Assembly (NCBI GenBank): GCA_036927565.1
Contig: JAYESD010000003.1
Coordinates: 81,451,311 to 81,515,310, forward strand
Origin: Tuctoria greenei
Taxonomy: Eukaryota; Streptophyta; Magnoliopsida; Poales; Poaceae
DNA length: 64,000 bases
Direction of reading: 5' to 3'
Below are positions 1 to 10,937 of the stretch, piece after piece. How positions within the stretch are numbered: the stretch's first letter is position 1; the number at the start of each line of letters is the position of its first letter. The notes beneath the pieces were generated by a model, which was given only the letters and a program-made list of their open reading frames with translations, was not told where the DNA came from and ran no database searches. A program made the position numbers and the translations under genes.

Positions 1-295
1 ATGAGCTCGGCCCGACGGTATAGGACTTTAACTTGCGATGGCCTTAGGGTTAGCCGTCGCAATTAACACTATTTGCGACAGCTAACGGAAAAGGTTGTCG
101 CAAATAAGCTTAATTTGAGACAACCTACTTATTTGCGACGACCATTTTAAACGGCTGTCGCAAATAAGTGTATAATTGCGACGGTTTATCTAATTTGCGA
201 TGGACATCTACGGGCCGTCGCAAATAGGTTTATTTGAGACGGCCGGCCGTCGCAAATACGGCTGGCCATCGCAAATGACCGTGTTTCCTGTAGTG
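1..295. mobile_element. CACTA (En/Spm-like) transposon, terminal segment
   Basis: The last 15 bases (281-295) are GTGTTTCCTGTAGTG, the reverse complement of the classic CACTA terminus CACTACAGGAAACAC. Inward of it lies a dense array of the subterminal motif TTTGCGACGGCC and its complement GGCCGTCGCAAAT (for example near 85, 135, 165, 195, 220 and 250), in both orientations. Such arrays are the transposase-binding subterminal repeats of CACTA elements. The element enters from the left edge and ends at 295, so only one end is visible and no transposase gene is in the window. It sits inside the 3' coding end of a gypsy retrotransposon that resumes immediately afterwards. Confidence 0.85.
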
Positions 296-301
296 AGTAA
301 A

Positions 302-644
302 GGAGAAGTGCCATATAAGTTGGAGATGCCAGTAGACTTTCTGATGTTCAAGATATATTTCATGTTTCTCATCTCAAAAAGTGCTTAAGGGTACCGGAAG
401 AACAAGTACCAATAGATGAATTGGAGCTAGAGGAAGATTTGACTTATGCCAAGCAACCTATCAAGATCTTGGAAACAAAGGAGAGAGTTACAAGTAACAA
501 GGTGATTCGATGGTGCAAAGTACAATGGAAACATCATACTGAGTCGTAAGAAACTTGGGAGCGTGAAGAAGGCCTTAAGGTAGAATTCCTCATCTTTTCT
601 CCATGCTATCAAATCTCAAGGGCGATCATTTTAAGTTGTAGGTT
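302..644 (+). pseudogene. Ty3/gypsy (G1) pol 3' end: integrase C-terminus and chromodomain-like tail, broken
   Basis: Translation gives the familiar tail of plant chromovirus polyproteins: a PYKLEMP-like stretch, then FHVSHLKKCLRVPEEQVP and a chromodomain-like region with KVIRWCKVQW. The frame shifts by one base near 346, where the first frame runs into a stop, and there is an in-frame TAA at 547-549 before the expected WEREE. The upstream part was displaced by the CACTA insertion ending at 295. The reading direction and the LTR that follows show it is the 3' end of a plus-strand element. The tail ends in a purine-containing stretch before the LTR at 645. It is a pseudogene fragment. Confidence 0.8.
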
Positions 645-845
645 TGTAACACCCGTATTTTCATCCATCATGCATTTCATTCATTCTTATACATGTTTAG
701 TATAATGCAACACAAAAAGGAACAAGATTAAAATGAAGTATAGGCAAAACAATAACTAAATCAGTTTAGGTACATACCTGTCTGGACCTGAACCCTAAAA
801 AATCTGGTATACCCTCTGCCTTGGCCTATTTTAGTTTCTTCAGGC

Positions 846-1965
846 AACGGACTTGTCTGCTAATTGCTATGGACTAGTCTGGTTTTGCTACTGATGTCCC
901 CCAGATCTGCCCGATAAATTTATGGACTATTTTGGTTTCGTTTCTATTGTACCACGGACATGTCCGTTACATATACAAACTAGTCCGACATTCACTACTA
1001 GAACTCTTTGGAGTTGTCTGGTGAAATACCAAAACTTAGCCCGGTTTTGAAAATGTGCAAACCTCGTACTTGTCCGGTCAAGCGTCGACTTGTCTGATAG
1101 ACTTTCTGATCTGAAATGGACTTGTCCAACACAATACCTGACTTGTCTATCCAATTCTCTGTACCTCGAACGAACTTGTCTGGCCTGCCTATGGAGTAGT
1201 TTGGTATTTAGTGTTTCGACTCAAATTCTATTTTTCCTCCACGACAAGTTATTGGGTAATCGCCTTAATTGATCCCAGGAACGTCGTGCCCCGCCCCTGA
1301 GGAGCCCAAGTGGGACTCCACCAAGGCCCTACTTGTCCCCAACGACTTTTACTTGGATTCCTTCCCAACCCCACCACTCTCCTCCTATATAAACACCCCA
1401 CCACCCACCTCTTACTGCTTTGCCTGCATTAGAAGAAACCCCAACGCTCTGTTCTCTCGAGAGCCATCGTCCTCGAAGACAGAAGCCCTCGTCGCAAGGA
1501 AGGAACAGGAAGGGAATAAGAAGGAGAGGAAGGAATCAAGCGAGATCGTCACGTTGCTGCGATCTTCATCAACTCTTCATCGCCAACGTTCTTCTCCACC
1601 AATCCTTCATCTTCTTTGGATCTAGACGCAAGATTTACATCATATACCTAATTCTCAACCGTTGAACCTTTGTATTCACGGCCAGTACCCTAGATCCAAC
1701 TTTCCATGTCCATATTGATCCCCATGCTGATTTAAATAATGCCGATATGCTTAATTGTCAACCGTTTAACCTTTGTATTCATGGTAACTACCCTAGATCC
1801 AACTTTCCACGTCAATTTTGATACCCATCTTGATTTAAACCATGCCCTAGATAAGATGTTCAGAAAACCCTGGGCATAGCAGACTTGTCTAGTCCTATGC
1901 GGACTAGTCCGTTGAACTTCCTGATCTAGAGCGGACATGTACCACTCCTTGTGCGGACTAGTCCG
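846..1965. repeat. Dispersed palindrome array GGAC-(A/T)(A/T)GTCC in the G1 LTR
   Basis: Variants of a 10-12 bp palindrome (CGGACATGTCCG, GGACTAGTCCG, GGACTTGTCC) recur at about 848, 871, 955, 980, 1073, 1118, 1141, 1171, 1880, 1900 and 1951. Spacing is mostly 20-60 bp. The related reverse LTR copy carries the same motif at 32605-32695 and 34845-35155. Confidence 0.75.
1386..1393 (+). promoter_or_regulatory. TATA box of G1 LTR promoter
   Basis: TATATAAA is followed by a C-rich leader, as expected for the U3/R boundary. The matching box in the reverse LTR copy is at 33052-33059 and the G2 counterpart is at 42708-42715, so its place in the LTR is conserved across copies. Confidence 0.6.
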
Positions 1966-3721
1966 CCCTCTGAATTCTGAAATTCCTTTAACTTTTCTAG
2001 TTTTTTTTTGAAATGACTCAAAAATTGTTGGACCATGTAAAACTCATATGTAACTAGTTAGTAAGCAATAATGGCAACCTAATAACATGTATTACCACAT
2101 AATCACATTGTTCATGCATATCATGGCATATTGAGTACTATATGAGCATTTATTGATTGTAATGCTTTTTTCGCATGCTTGTCGCGCGGAATAGAAGGAA
2201 ACGGTCTATGAGGTGCTTACGAGGACCTTTAGCACCAGAACATGGAAGCTTGTGATCCAAACTAGCCATAGGAGCAAGGCAAGTGTCCTTGACCATTTTG
2301 ATACTATTTTTTAAATGTTTTGTTTGTAAATTGCATGCTTGTGACAAATTGATGGGAAACCCATGAATAGGTGTTTACTAGACTTGTATACCCATCTTTG
2401 TCGCTCGGGATATAGTGTAGAGAGTCGGGAAGGGTATTTTCCAGTTTTGCTCCGCTTAACTTAATTGGGATTGGAAATAATCAAATGGCTTAATTAATTA
2501 CTAACGAACATATGGACTAAGTGAATTGGTGATAATGACTATTTCAACAATATAGAATTTGGGTGATCTAAGCAAGCATGGTTTTTGGACTGGGTTGGAT
2601 GGTATGGTTGTTTTGCTTGCCATAAATCTAAGGACTGGTTCATGCGAGAATAAGCCAGGACAATAGTGCCACCACAAGGCCAAGTATGGGTGCGGCTTAG
2701 TCAATTAATTAGATGTATCGCCAGCATTGTTCGGATCATTTGGAAGACTCAGAGAATGGGAGTCAGTTGGGTTCGCATTAGTGGCGGGACTGCTCTGCGT
2801 CCAGAACAGCACAAGAGGGGCCCTTGGATGGATGTGGTCAGTTGTGAGACATCACCTCCGGTGAAACCTTAGTGGGTCAAAACATGCTTTTGGTCCCTTT
2901 CTAAAGGCTATTTTGTGATCTGTTTGCCATACAACAACAGTAGTGTATTTGGCATGATGGAAGTTCTTTAGTCGCTAACAGATGACAAAATCACAAACTT
3001 GTGGGTAAAGTGGTACAACCTCTGCAGAGTGTTAAAACTAACATGTAGCCGTGCTCCGGGTTAAGAGCACCTGAATGACCTACATGATTAGGGGGAAACT
3101 TTGGAATTTTTTCGGATCGGTTATGTCATGGTTTGGGTTATGTCATATGAGCATGATCGGTTATGAAATTATGAAGTTGGCATATGGATTGACATTAATC
3201 TATGGATGAGGTATGATGGTAAATGAAAATATCGGATTTAGGTTATGACAGTTACTTGGGTTATGATGGGATTTAAACTCACATAGACATTGTAGGATGC
3301 TTTTACATGAATATGAACTGTACTTTTATGCAATTAGCCACTTATTATTATCCCTGTTTTTAGCTACATATCATACTTTCCCACACTTGCTGAGTACGGC
3401 ATGTACTCACCCTTACTATTCCCACAATAAAATAGTTACAGGAGACGCTTCGGAGTGCCACCAGGATCACGTGGAGTACTAGGTTGCGTGCTATCGTCAA
3501 TTGCCTGTGGATTGGAGTCGCACTGCTTAGTTTATTTTTCCGCTGCAATAATTAGAGATTTGTAATTCAAAAACCATTGAGTTATTGTAATCAGGTACCT
3601 ATTTACTTTTAATATTTTGTTATTTTCTTAATATCTACTCTGAGGTTGTCGTGTATGTGTGAAGAACATCCTGGGCACACATATGCGTTCACTTGGTTCA
3701 TTTTCGAAACTGGGTGTCACA

Positions 3722-4690
3722 GCCGTGCACCTTCCTCTATTCTTCGGTTGGCCAACGCATTCTGACGGTTCTCTGCTCAACCGTGCCAGCAACAAGATGC
3801 GCAAGCCTCTCCTTTTCCTCCTCGACACCAACAAATAGTGCCTCCCCACACTATTCCATTGAACGTGCAGTTTTTGCCAACTTCATCGCCATTTGCGCTG
3901 CCACAACGGTTCATTGCCGAGCCAGCGATACAGGGCACTTTTCGCCCGATGCAAACACGAAAAAAGCGGGCCGTAATCCGTAGATTGTTCCTGCAAAGTT
4001 TCATGGCATGTCATCCTCTGTCCACACCGTATTTCGAAAATTCCCAATGAGTTCTTCAAAGCAATCTTGCTAGGTATTGTTATCAATTCAGTTTCTACGT
4101 GCAACCACACTTTAATCCAGTGAGAAAATATATTCTACACGTCCTCGCGAACCCCCTCGATCAAAAACCAAAGAGAATAGTCGAGTAACCAAGCCGGGCT
4201 TCAAGTTTTCCTAGCCGCCATCATATTTTCACATAGGTCACCATCGATTGCTATCTTGCAGCCGTGTTCCGTCTAATTTAAGCTCATATTCATCTTCTTA
4301 GTCGTCTTATGCTGCTTTTGGGTTCAACTCTGAGTACAATCTTCGACATCTACGCTGTTTCCCCGCCGCTATTGGTCTTGCCGCGCCGCCGGCATCGACG
4401 GCCTGGTCCCCATTGCCACCGCTCCCTAAGACCTTGCCCAACGTGTTTTAACATGACCATTTTTTGTGTTGGTCTTGCTTCGGCCGCTGCATATGGCTGC
4501 CGGTGTGGGAATGCCAGCGCGCCGCCCTGATGCCTTCGCTCAGGCCTCTGGTCCGGAGGTTGAAGACGACCTCTGTGAGGGCCCGCTGGTCAGCCCCCTA
4601 GAGTGCCCCAAAGGATCTGTTGCACCAGCCCTGATCTCATGTGCCTATGCGCTGAGTACCTTTGGCCCTCCCTCTTGCTTCACCCCCATT
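3722..4690. other. Unclassified sequence after the G1 LTR
   Basis: This stretch of nearly 1 kb is less AT-rich than what follows, with C-rich patches at 4360-4440. Short open frames exist on both strands (for example 3693-3983 on plus and 3883-4110 on minus), but none shows a domain I recognise and they overlap on opposite strands. It may be part of an older LTR into which G1 inserted, or a captured gene fragment. I see no terminal repeat that settles this. Confidence 0.3.
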
Positions 4691-7312
4691 GGCCCAGCAT
4701 TTGTCAGTCACATTTTCTATAATAAAACAATTACAGATTAATGCCAAACTTCCAAAATTCATAGTGATCAATAGAGAACTCCAAAAATCATTAAATAAAT
4801 TTTTAGGTTCATTTGACTAATACTTTGTAATGGTGCAAAAGAATTGATATGAAAAGCCCTATAATTTTCTGATTAATTCCTTTTCACAAATGCTTTGGAA
4901 ATTAATTCCAGAAGCAATATTTATTGGAAAATTCTCAAACTTGGCCAATTTGTTCCCTACATGGTCCATAACTTCCAGTAAAACTTTGAGCATAAGTTAA
5001 CATTGCTAAGTAGGTTAAATGGTGTTGTTTTGCTCTATGCCTAGAAAATTACCAAAATATAACAGAAACAATTTTAGAAAATGCTTCCAACTTGTAAAAT
5101 TCATATCTCCATGCAGGAAAACCATGCCCTACATGAAAAACATACTGTCATGTATGACCAAACTATAGTTTTTTATTCATAATTTCAGAGAAGTGAAAAC
5201 ACTTAGAAAATTACTGTGGCCACATTCTTCTGTGACATATTCCGAAATTTTTTTAGTTAATCCTCCGGGACCTAGTAAAGCTACTATAAAGTTCACAGCC
5301 TCATTAGAACAGTTGAACCTGTATGAATGGCAGTCACCTCCCTATGTAAAGGTACTTTGTTTTTAAATCAAAATGAATCTTTTTTTCTTAGGTTCAGACT
5401 TTGGGAACCAAATAGAGACCTCACTGGACCTCCAATGTGGATCTAACCATTCAAGTATTAGGAAACTCCTCTCATGTTCTTATGGCTATATGAAAACCAT
5501 AGAAGCATTTTGATAAAGCAACTTGAATTGAGTCCATCATTTCCATAGAAACCCTGCAACCAGCAAAGACCATTCTCTAATTTCTGTACAGCATTTGCTT
5601 TCCTCTTGTGCTTCATAAGTTTCCTCTCTTTTCTAAGTTCCATTTTGAAATTGTGCATTCATATCAAACAGTGATCACGACGGAGGAGTTTGACGAGAGA
5701 GGACAAGGGAACCAACATGGACTTGCTGCGACGACGTGGATCTGGAGCAGAAATGGGAGCCCGTGGAGAAGTGATTTGATGAGAAGCTGTATTATGAAAA
5801 TCCAGAGCTGACCTTATTGACATTTACTTAGTCGAAACCCAAGGCAAGCCCCCGTTTGCATTTAAGTGCCTTTATAAAGTTTTCTTTTGTATACACTATT
5901 GTATGAGGTATATATTGTGCATTAGGCCAGGTTTTGATGATACTCCACATGCATGACCAAATAATCCTTGGAGTGGCTGGATAGGACATCACTCCATCGT
6001 ATTATATTGCTATGCTTAGTTGTTTAGTTGACAGGTCGGTAGAAATTGAGTAGTTGGAATCTACTCGCTAGAATGGTCACATTTTATCCACCGCAAGTCA
6101 ACTAGTTGAATTCTACTTGCGAGAGAAGTCGAGCGAGGGAAACCTACTGCGAGATGTCACCACAATGTTCACTCTTAAAATTGAGATGTAGACGGGGATT
6201 TTCGTAGTATGGGATGCACAAGGTTGATCTCAACCCGAAGGGTGGGACAACGCTTGTGACCACATTGTGTCTGGGTCGGTAATGGCGAGGCAGGTATTGG
6301 GGGTTGGTATTGTAGCCCCATCTGTGTCGGCTAAGGAATGCACTGTATGCGGCCCTGCTGGGCAAGTTTGAGCTTTACCAAATGCAACTGGTATATGGGA
6401 TCCGTGAAACTAATGCAACTCGTAGACCTTAGTGTGGAAACTTCTCCGCTGTCCTTGAATGGAGATGCGAAGGCATAAAGGTGTAAATCTTCTAGCGGGC
6501 AACTCCGACGTGTCCGTGTAGGGGACCTTTTGCTCGGGATGGAGAGTTGATTCCATATTAGGTCCTCTTGTGAAAAGTGGCTGCGTGCAACATAGAGAGA
6601 AGCACCCCAAAGTAGCTTCCTTGCGGGCATACGTGTCATGCATTTCGGGTTGTTATTGATTCAAATCAATGTCGCTCGCAGTTATGGGTTGAACATACTT
6701 GTTCACTTTGTTGTGATGTAGTAATAAGAGAATGGTTATGTTTAATCTACTATTGCATTTGAATTATTAATTGTAATGCTTAGTGATTGTATTAAGGAAG
6801 AGCTCACTAAGTTTACATTTCGATGAATTGTAAATTTGATGCTAAAATTGCAAATAAGGATCTACTTTTGGCTTGTCTTTATGCAAAATCAACTTCCTAT
6901 GTTAATAAAGTATCTTGCATATAGAGTTCCATGCTTAGGTGAGGCGGTTAAGTCTTGTTGAGCCTTTCTGCTCACGGTTGCTATATGTGGTTTCGTAGGT
7001 TGTTATTTATGCTTCTGTGGCGGTTGTCCATGAGACCTTGGACTTTTTGAGGTGTATGGCTCACAGGAACCCACGCCGCTGCCTTATGCTCTTCGTGTTG
7101 CTAGTGGCAAGCGTTTGCGGGCATAGACAGCTTCTATTTTGTGTAGCTAGGTTTTAGAGTGTTGAGTATATTCTTTCCGCTGCTTATGTACTCCTTATGT
7201 ACACGATTTTTTAAACTTGATTATCTGAAATAAAGGTTTTGTATGCTTCATGTATTCTTTTCGCGTGTGCTGTTGGGTGTCGCATCGCACAGCACCATCC
7301 AGTGTGACTCCT
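4691..7312 (+). repeat. Old gypsy-type LTR-like region, poorly resolved
   Basis: The first kilobase is AT-rich and non-coding, similar in character to 11400-12400. The motif GTCGGTAGAAATTGAG near 6034 resembles ACCGGTAGAAGTTGAA near 12708, in the same order relative to the AT-rich part, which suggests two related gypsy LTRs. A polyadenylation-like AATAAAG lies near 7230. No long coding frame is present. The left boundary is hidden by the G1 LTR, and the right boundary near 7290-7312 is set only by the start of a different LTR. Confidence 0.4.
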
Positions 7313-7347
7313 GGAATGTCAGGACCTCGGTCCTCACAAGGGTCCTC

Positions 7348-7355
7348 TATTTATA
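7348..7355 (-). promoter_or_regulatory. TATA box of Sirevirus LTR (minus strand)
   Basis: Reads TATAAATA on the minus strand, in the setting GGCTATAAATAGAGG. It fits promoter placement for a minus-strand LTR ending at 8234. Confidence 0.5.
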
Positions 7356-7389
7356 GCCAAAAAGTTATGATGACCATTGTTAGGTTGCC

Positions 7390-7945
7390 CACGTGGGACA
7401 TGTGCGAAAATATCTCGGACATGTCCGAGCTTCTAAGCCTAGTGATGGTAATGCTAGGATTTGATTTTTGAATCAGTGCATAGAAGCCGCTTCGAACATG
7501 TCCCGACATGGATCGATCAAGTCTGGGATTCCAAGGTGGGTTTTTGATTGACTTGTCCGACGTTGTACACCTTGGACAAGACTGCATCAGATAAGTCCAA
7601 CCACCTTGGATAAGTCTGGGTTCTTGCAGAGTGAATTCGGATATTTCTGGCCAGACTCGGACAAGTCTGAGTCGCCAAAAGAATTAGTATTTTTCTAAGT
7701 CAAGGCTGTGCAGTGAGGACTCGGACATGTCTGAACTATTTCAGACAAGTCTGGGATTTTGCAGCGAGGATTTTGATATGTCTGACCCAACTCAGATATG
7801 TTCAAGGGGACAGAGGATTTGGAAATTTTCTAGGCCCTGGCTATGCAGTGACAACTCGGACATGTCCGATGCATGCCGGACAAGTCCTGTTTGGTGCAGT
7901 GAGAATTCATATATGTCTAGGCTCTCGGATTGAACAAGTCCAGAC
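7390..7945. repeat. Palindrome array CGGACATGTCCGA in Sirevirus LTR
   Basis: Copies and decayed copies occur near 7396, 7421, 7493, 7550, 7571, 7593, 7655, 7720, 7743, 7777, 7856, 7877 and 7932. The consensus is close to identical to that in the G1 gypsy LTR. Confidence 0.75.
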
Positions 7946-8234
7946 TTAGGTTTGTTGATTTTAATTATATCCGAAGGGTTGAGCACCCATTGATTCCCTA
8001 AGTTTACAAGAGTCGGTCCCTCTTGATAGTACGTTTTCCCTACGACTCAAGAAATTGTAAAACCCTAATTCTACGAATCCTTCCTTTTACACTCCTTTTC
8101 TTCTTTTTCAAGTATTTTCAATAAAATCATGTCCATATTTTTATTTTCTGCAAAATCTCAATAAATTTCATTAGACCTTTAATAGCTTGTCATTAATCAT
8201 CCAAAACCCACAAAGGGTCCTAGATGCACTTTCA

Positions 8235-8671
8235 ATCATCCCATTTTTTGTAATTGATGACAACCAATTAAAGTTTTCGATTGATAGATAAATAATATGA
8301 TTTTAAGGGTTGAGTGAGTATGAGCACTTGGAAATGACAAATAGAGAAATCTCATACTCACTTAACACTTATGGGGTGCCTATATGCAAAGTGTCCAAAG
8401 TGATGAATCGTGATGCACAAATTACATGATTTCGCATATTTTGGTACAATTCACATAATTCACAGTAGATAGGCAACATAAGACTCAATGAACTCAAAAT
8501 GCACAAACATGAGTAGCATGAAGCAATATAGGCATTAAGAACATTAAGTGCAATAAACTTAAATAAGTTTCGGAAATATTACAAGTCCTTCAAAGTTCTT
8601 CAACACACACACAAAAATAAACTACTACTACTTGTCCCCCTTTGGCATCAAAGCACCAAAAAGCAGAAAAG
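8235..8671 (-). other. Sirevirus 3' non-coding segment with polypurine tract
   Basis: This lies between the envelope-like remnant and the LTR. The minus strand carries purine runs such as AAAGGGGGACAAG near 8636, of the kind used to prime plus-strand synthesis in Sireviruses, and a stretch similar to the leader next to the other Sirevirus 3' LTR (ATTGATGACAAC). No coding frame is evident. Confidence 0.5.
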
Positions 8672-9414
8672 CTAAGGACTTCTACTCTTCATCTTCATCA
8701 TAATCTTTGTCGTCGTTTTATTTCTCCTTGATGTATTTGCCATCGCCATCTGAAGGTGAAGAGCAGCCGCAGGTGGATTAGCACTCGAAGACTCGCCGGA
8801 GGTGAAGAAGGCTCGCTCCTCATCGGTGATGTCCGGTAGCTCGACCGAAGGCTCATCCTTGCTGTCGTCAGAGACGGGAGCCCCCCAAGCGGGAAGCTGC
8901 AAGTGCTCCCGGATCACCGCCAGATCCCGCTGGTTCCTCTTTCCAATCTTATTGGCCTTCTAGGAGTTGACCTATGTGGATCGGCAAGCAGTGAAGATAC
9001 TCTTCAGCATCATGATGATGCCGGAGGTACAGGAAGGCTGCTGCGGAAGTCTGGGGGAGGTGGAGAGCCATGGCGATGTCCGATGAAGCCGAACTTGGAA
9101 GGAGGTGCCGACGAAGGTGCCCTGGCGGTCCTCACAGGACGAAGAGCCACCGAAGGCATCTGCGGGACAAGTCGACAGTGAGGTAAATCCTTGACAAACT
9201 TCTTATGAGTCACTTGTTTCATCGTATTCATGATGTAAGGAGTGTAGCAGCAGATCTAGCAGGGTTCTCAGAGGCTTGATAGATTTCTTCATAGATGTAG
9301 TCGAAGACATTAAACTTGTTCTCCCCACGGAGCCACTTGAGCACGTTGCGAGAGTTCGAGTTGAGGCGGTTGGTATCCCCATCCTTAAGAGACAACATCT
9401 TCCGGGCGATGCGG
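8672..9414 (-). pseudogene. Sirevirus envelope-like ORF remnant
   Basis: On the minus strand, downstream of where pol would lie, are broken frames with the character of the extra ORF of Sireviruses. One stretch (about 9235-9414) reads RKMLSLKDGDTNRLNSNSRN followed by a Trp/Arg-containing segment. Another (9010-9231) reads KKFVKDLPHCRLVPQMP before a proline-rich tail. The last part (8672-8917) is acidic and Ser-rich, containing DITDEERAFFTSGE. The same order (folded part, then low-complexity tail, then PPT and LTR) is seen in the better copy at 21266-23451. Several stops and frameshifts break it, and its 5' part is cut off at 9414 by the next LTR. Confidence 0.6.
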
Positions 9415-10056
9415 TGTCACACCCCCAATTTGTTAAATTATTCAACAGCTCAATCTTAGAATAAACGAGCGTCAATATCAATTTTGAAATCAGCACTGGA
9501 TAAAGTTCAAATTATGATTTATAGTAAAGTATTTAACATATGAAGCCTTATGAACAAACCAAATTTATTCCACTAAAGTGTAACCTAACAAAAAATTTTT
9601 GTATTCCACATCATGAAAGAGAATTTTGGTGATTTTCCCAATATTTTATAGAGAGGTTTACAACACATAAAAATCCAGCAAACTTTCATAGTTACCTGTC
9701 TTGCCAGATTTTTAGTTTCAATTCCATGGAGAATCTGAAGAAGTCACAATAGCAAAAGTTGTTCATTATGACCTTATCCAGGACCACAAAAAGTTCATAA
9801 TTCTGAGAAAAAGAACTTCGATTATCTGAGAAATGCAGAAGCAGTGTAGATAAATTTTTGAAAACATAAAGGGAGTTGGGGTCCACATGGTTTGCCTGAT
9901 TTTTTCTGCTATTGGCCATCCAGAGGGGTGGCAGCTGGGCGTGTGCACCAAGGGGCTGCCTGCCCAAGTGCCTTCATCCATTAAAACTTTGATCCATGGC
10001 TGTTCCAAGACCAGCACTCTCACACAATTTTCTCTTCCTGCTCACACCCTCTCATC

Positions 10057-10062
10057 TATAAA
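10057..10062 (+). promoter_or_regulatory. TATA box of the 9415 LTR
   Basis: TATAAA is preceded by a C/T-rich stretch (CTCACACCCTCTCATC). The inserted GDSL-bearing segment begins only a few bases downstream. Confidence 0.45.
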
Positions 10063-10313
10063 GATGGTAACTGTTTGGTTTTAAACCAGTTTGGGTGGAT
10101 TGGTTCCTTATATGGTTAAGATTGGTTTGGATAAAAATGGTTGAATGAAGCTAATGGCTTTGTTTGGGTTGGTTGTTGAACATAAGCAGTTTGGTTTGGG
10201 TTGGTTCAGTTCCAAATGGTTCGGTTAGAAACCGGTCTTGAACTTCGGTCGAAGCGGATAGTTCTGTGACTGGGAGGAGCAACCTGGGATGAGACAGGAG
10301 AAGATCAAACGTC

Positions 10314-10549
10314 ATGGACAAGTTTGTGTTGCTGTGCGCCACAATCGTCCCTCTATTCCTCCACCTCTGGTCGTTGGAGCCCGTGGCTGCCGCCGCCACC
10401 TCTCTCTCCGTTCGGTGCTACGATTCCATTTTAGCTTTGGTGACTCCTTTGCCGACAATGGCAACAACCCTGTCTTCTTCGACCCCGCCATGCGCCCGCC
10501 GTATGGCTCCACCATCTTCGGCCGCCCCACCAGCCACAACTATCACTGA
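10314..10549 (+). pseudogene. Captured GDSL esterase/lipase N-terminal fragment
   Basis: The frame from the ATG at 10314 gives a hydrophobic leader (MDKFVLLCATIVPLFLHLW) typical of a secretory signal peptide, then RCYDSI. One base appears to be missing near 10432. In the next frame it continues FSFGDSFADNGNNPVF and PPYGSTIFGRPT, ending in TGA at 10547-10549. FSFGDSFADTGNN followed by PPYGxTFFGRPTGR is block I of plant GDSL esterases, including the nucleophile Ser in GDS. Only about 75 of the usual 350-380 residues are present, so the other catalytic blocks are absent. It lies inside a segment that interrupts an LTR, so it is a captured fragment and not a resident gene. Confidence 0.8.
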
Positions 10550-10834
10550 GCTGCGAGCAGAGCGCGGATGGAACCATCAAGGTGGAAGGCCGTGCAATGC
10601 CATGGCTGATCATGCGCGAGGACCAAGGGGGGGTGCTAGAGAATGCGGATCTCAACCCTGGGCAGACGGTGGGGGGGGGGCATAGATGAAGAGGATGCTA
10701 TGTGAGTAAAGGTGGTTGCTGTGGGGAGGAACAGCCGCCGGGAGGGGGAGCGCCGAGCTGCGCTGCAGTGGGGGATCCTGACATTGTCAGACAGAGCGGG
10801 AAGGGGGAGCCGTCAGTGAGAGCCTGATGTCGTC

Positions 10835-10937
10835 GGGGGGGGGGGGGGGGGGGGGGGGAGTAGCCCCCTGGTTGGGGGTGGGGGGCAAGGAGGAGTCGCC
10901 AGGTGATGAGGGGTCGGGGCTGGGGGGGGGGGGGGGG
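10835..10937. repeat. Long G homopolymers
   Basis: 24 consecutive G at 10835-10858 and 16 at 10922-10937, separated by GGGG-rich sequence. G-quadruplex formation is possible, and run length is error-prone in sequencing. Confidence 0.8.

Larger units (their letters stand above)
645..3721 (+). repeat. 3' LTR of gypsy element G1 (Tekay/Del-like)
   Basis: It starts TGTAACACCC directly after the pol tail and ends GGGTGTCACA at 3721, about 3.08 kb, a typical size for Tekay/Del-like chromovirus LTRs. The terminal 60 bases match the ends of the G2 LTR (44750-44814) and, in reverse, the LTR beginning at 18620, so the three belong to one family. A TATA box lies at 1386-1393. Two zones (about 846-1215 and 1880-1965) carry repeated short palindromes of the CGGACATGTCCG type. 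The minus- and plus-strand reading frames within it are short and not conserved between copies. Confidence 0.85.
7313..8234 (-). repeat. Sirevirus 3' LTR (minus orientation), probably truncated at its 3' end
   Basis: The right edge at 8234 reads in reverse TGAAAGTGCATCTAGGACCC, the signature start of Sirevirus LTRs, followed on the minus strand by a leader-like stretch mentioning unpaired repeats. A reverse TATA box lies at 7348-7355. Between them are at least ten copies of a short palindrome such as CGGACATGTCCGA and CGGACAAGTC. The distance from TATA to the left edge is only about 40 bp, whereas the other Sirevirus here has about 640 bp, so the R/U5 part is missing or the left edge is misplaced. 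Confidence 0.65.

Noticed and set aside
4309..4741. Host gene exon with Pro/Arg/Ala-rich frames
   Set aside because: Frames are short, overlap and show no domain or splice pattern I can support.
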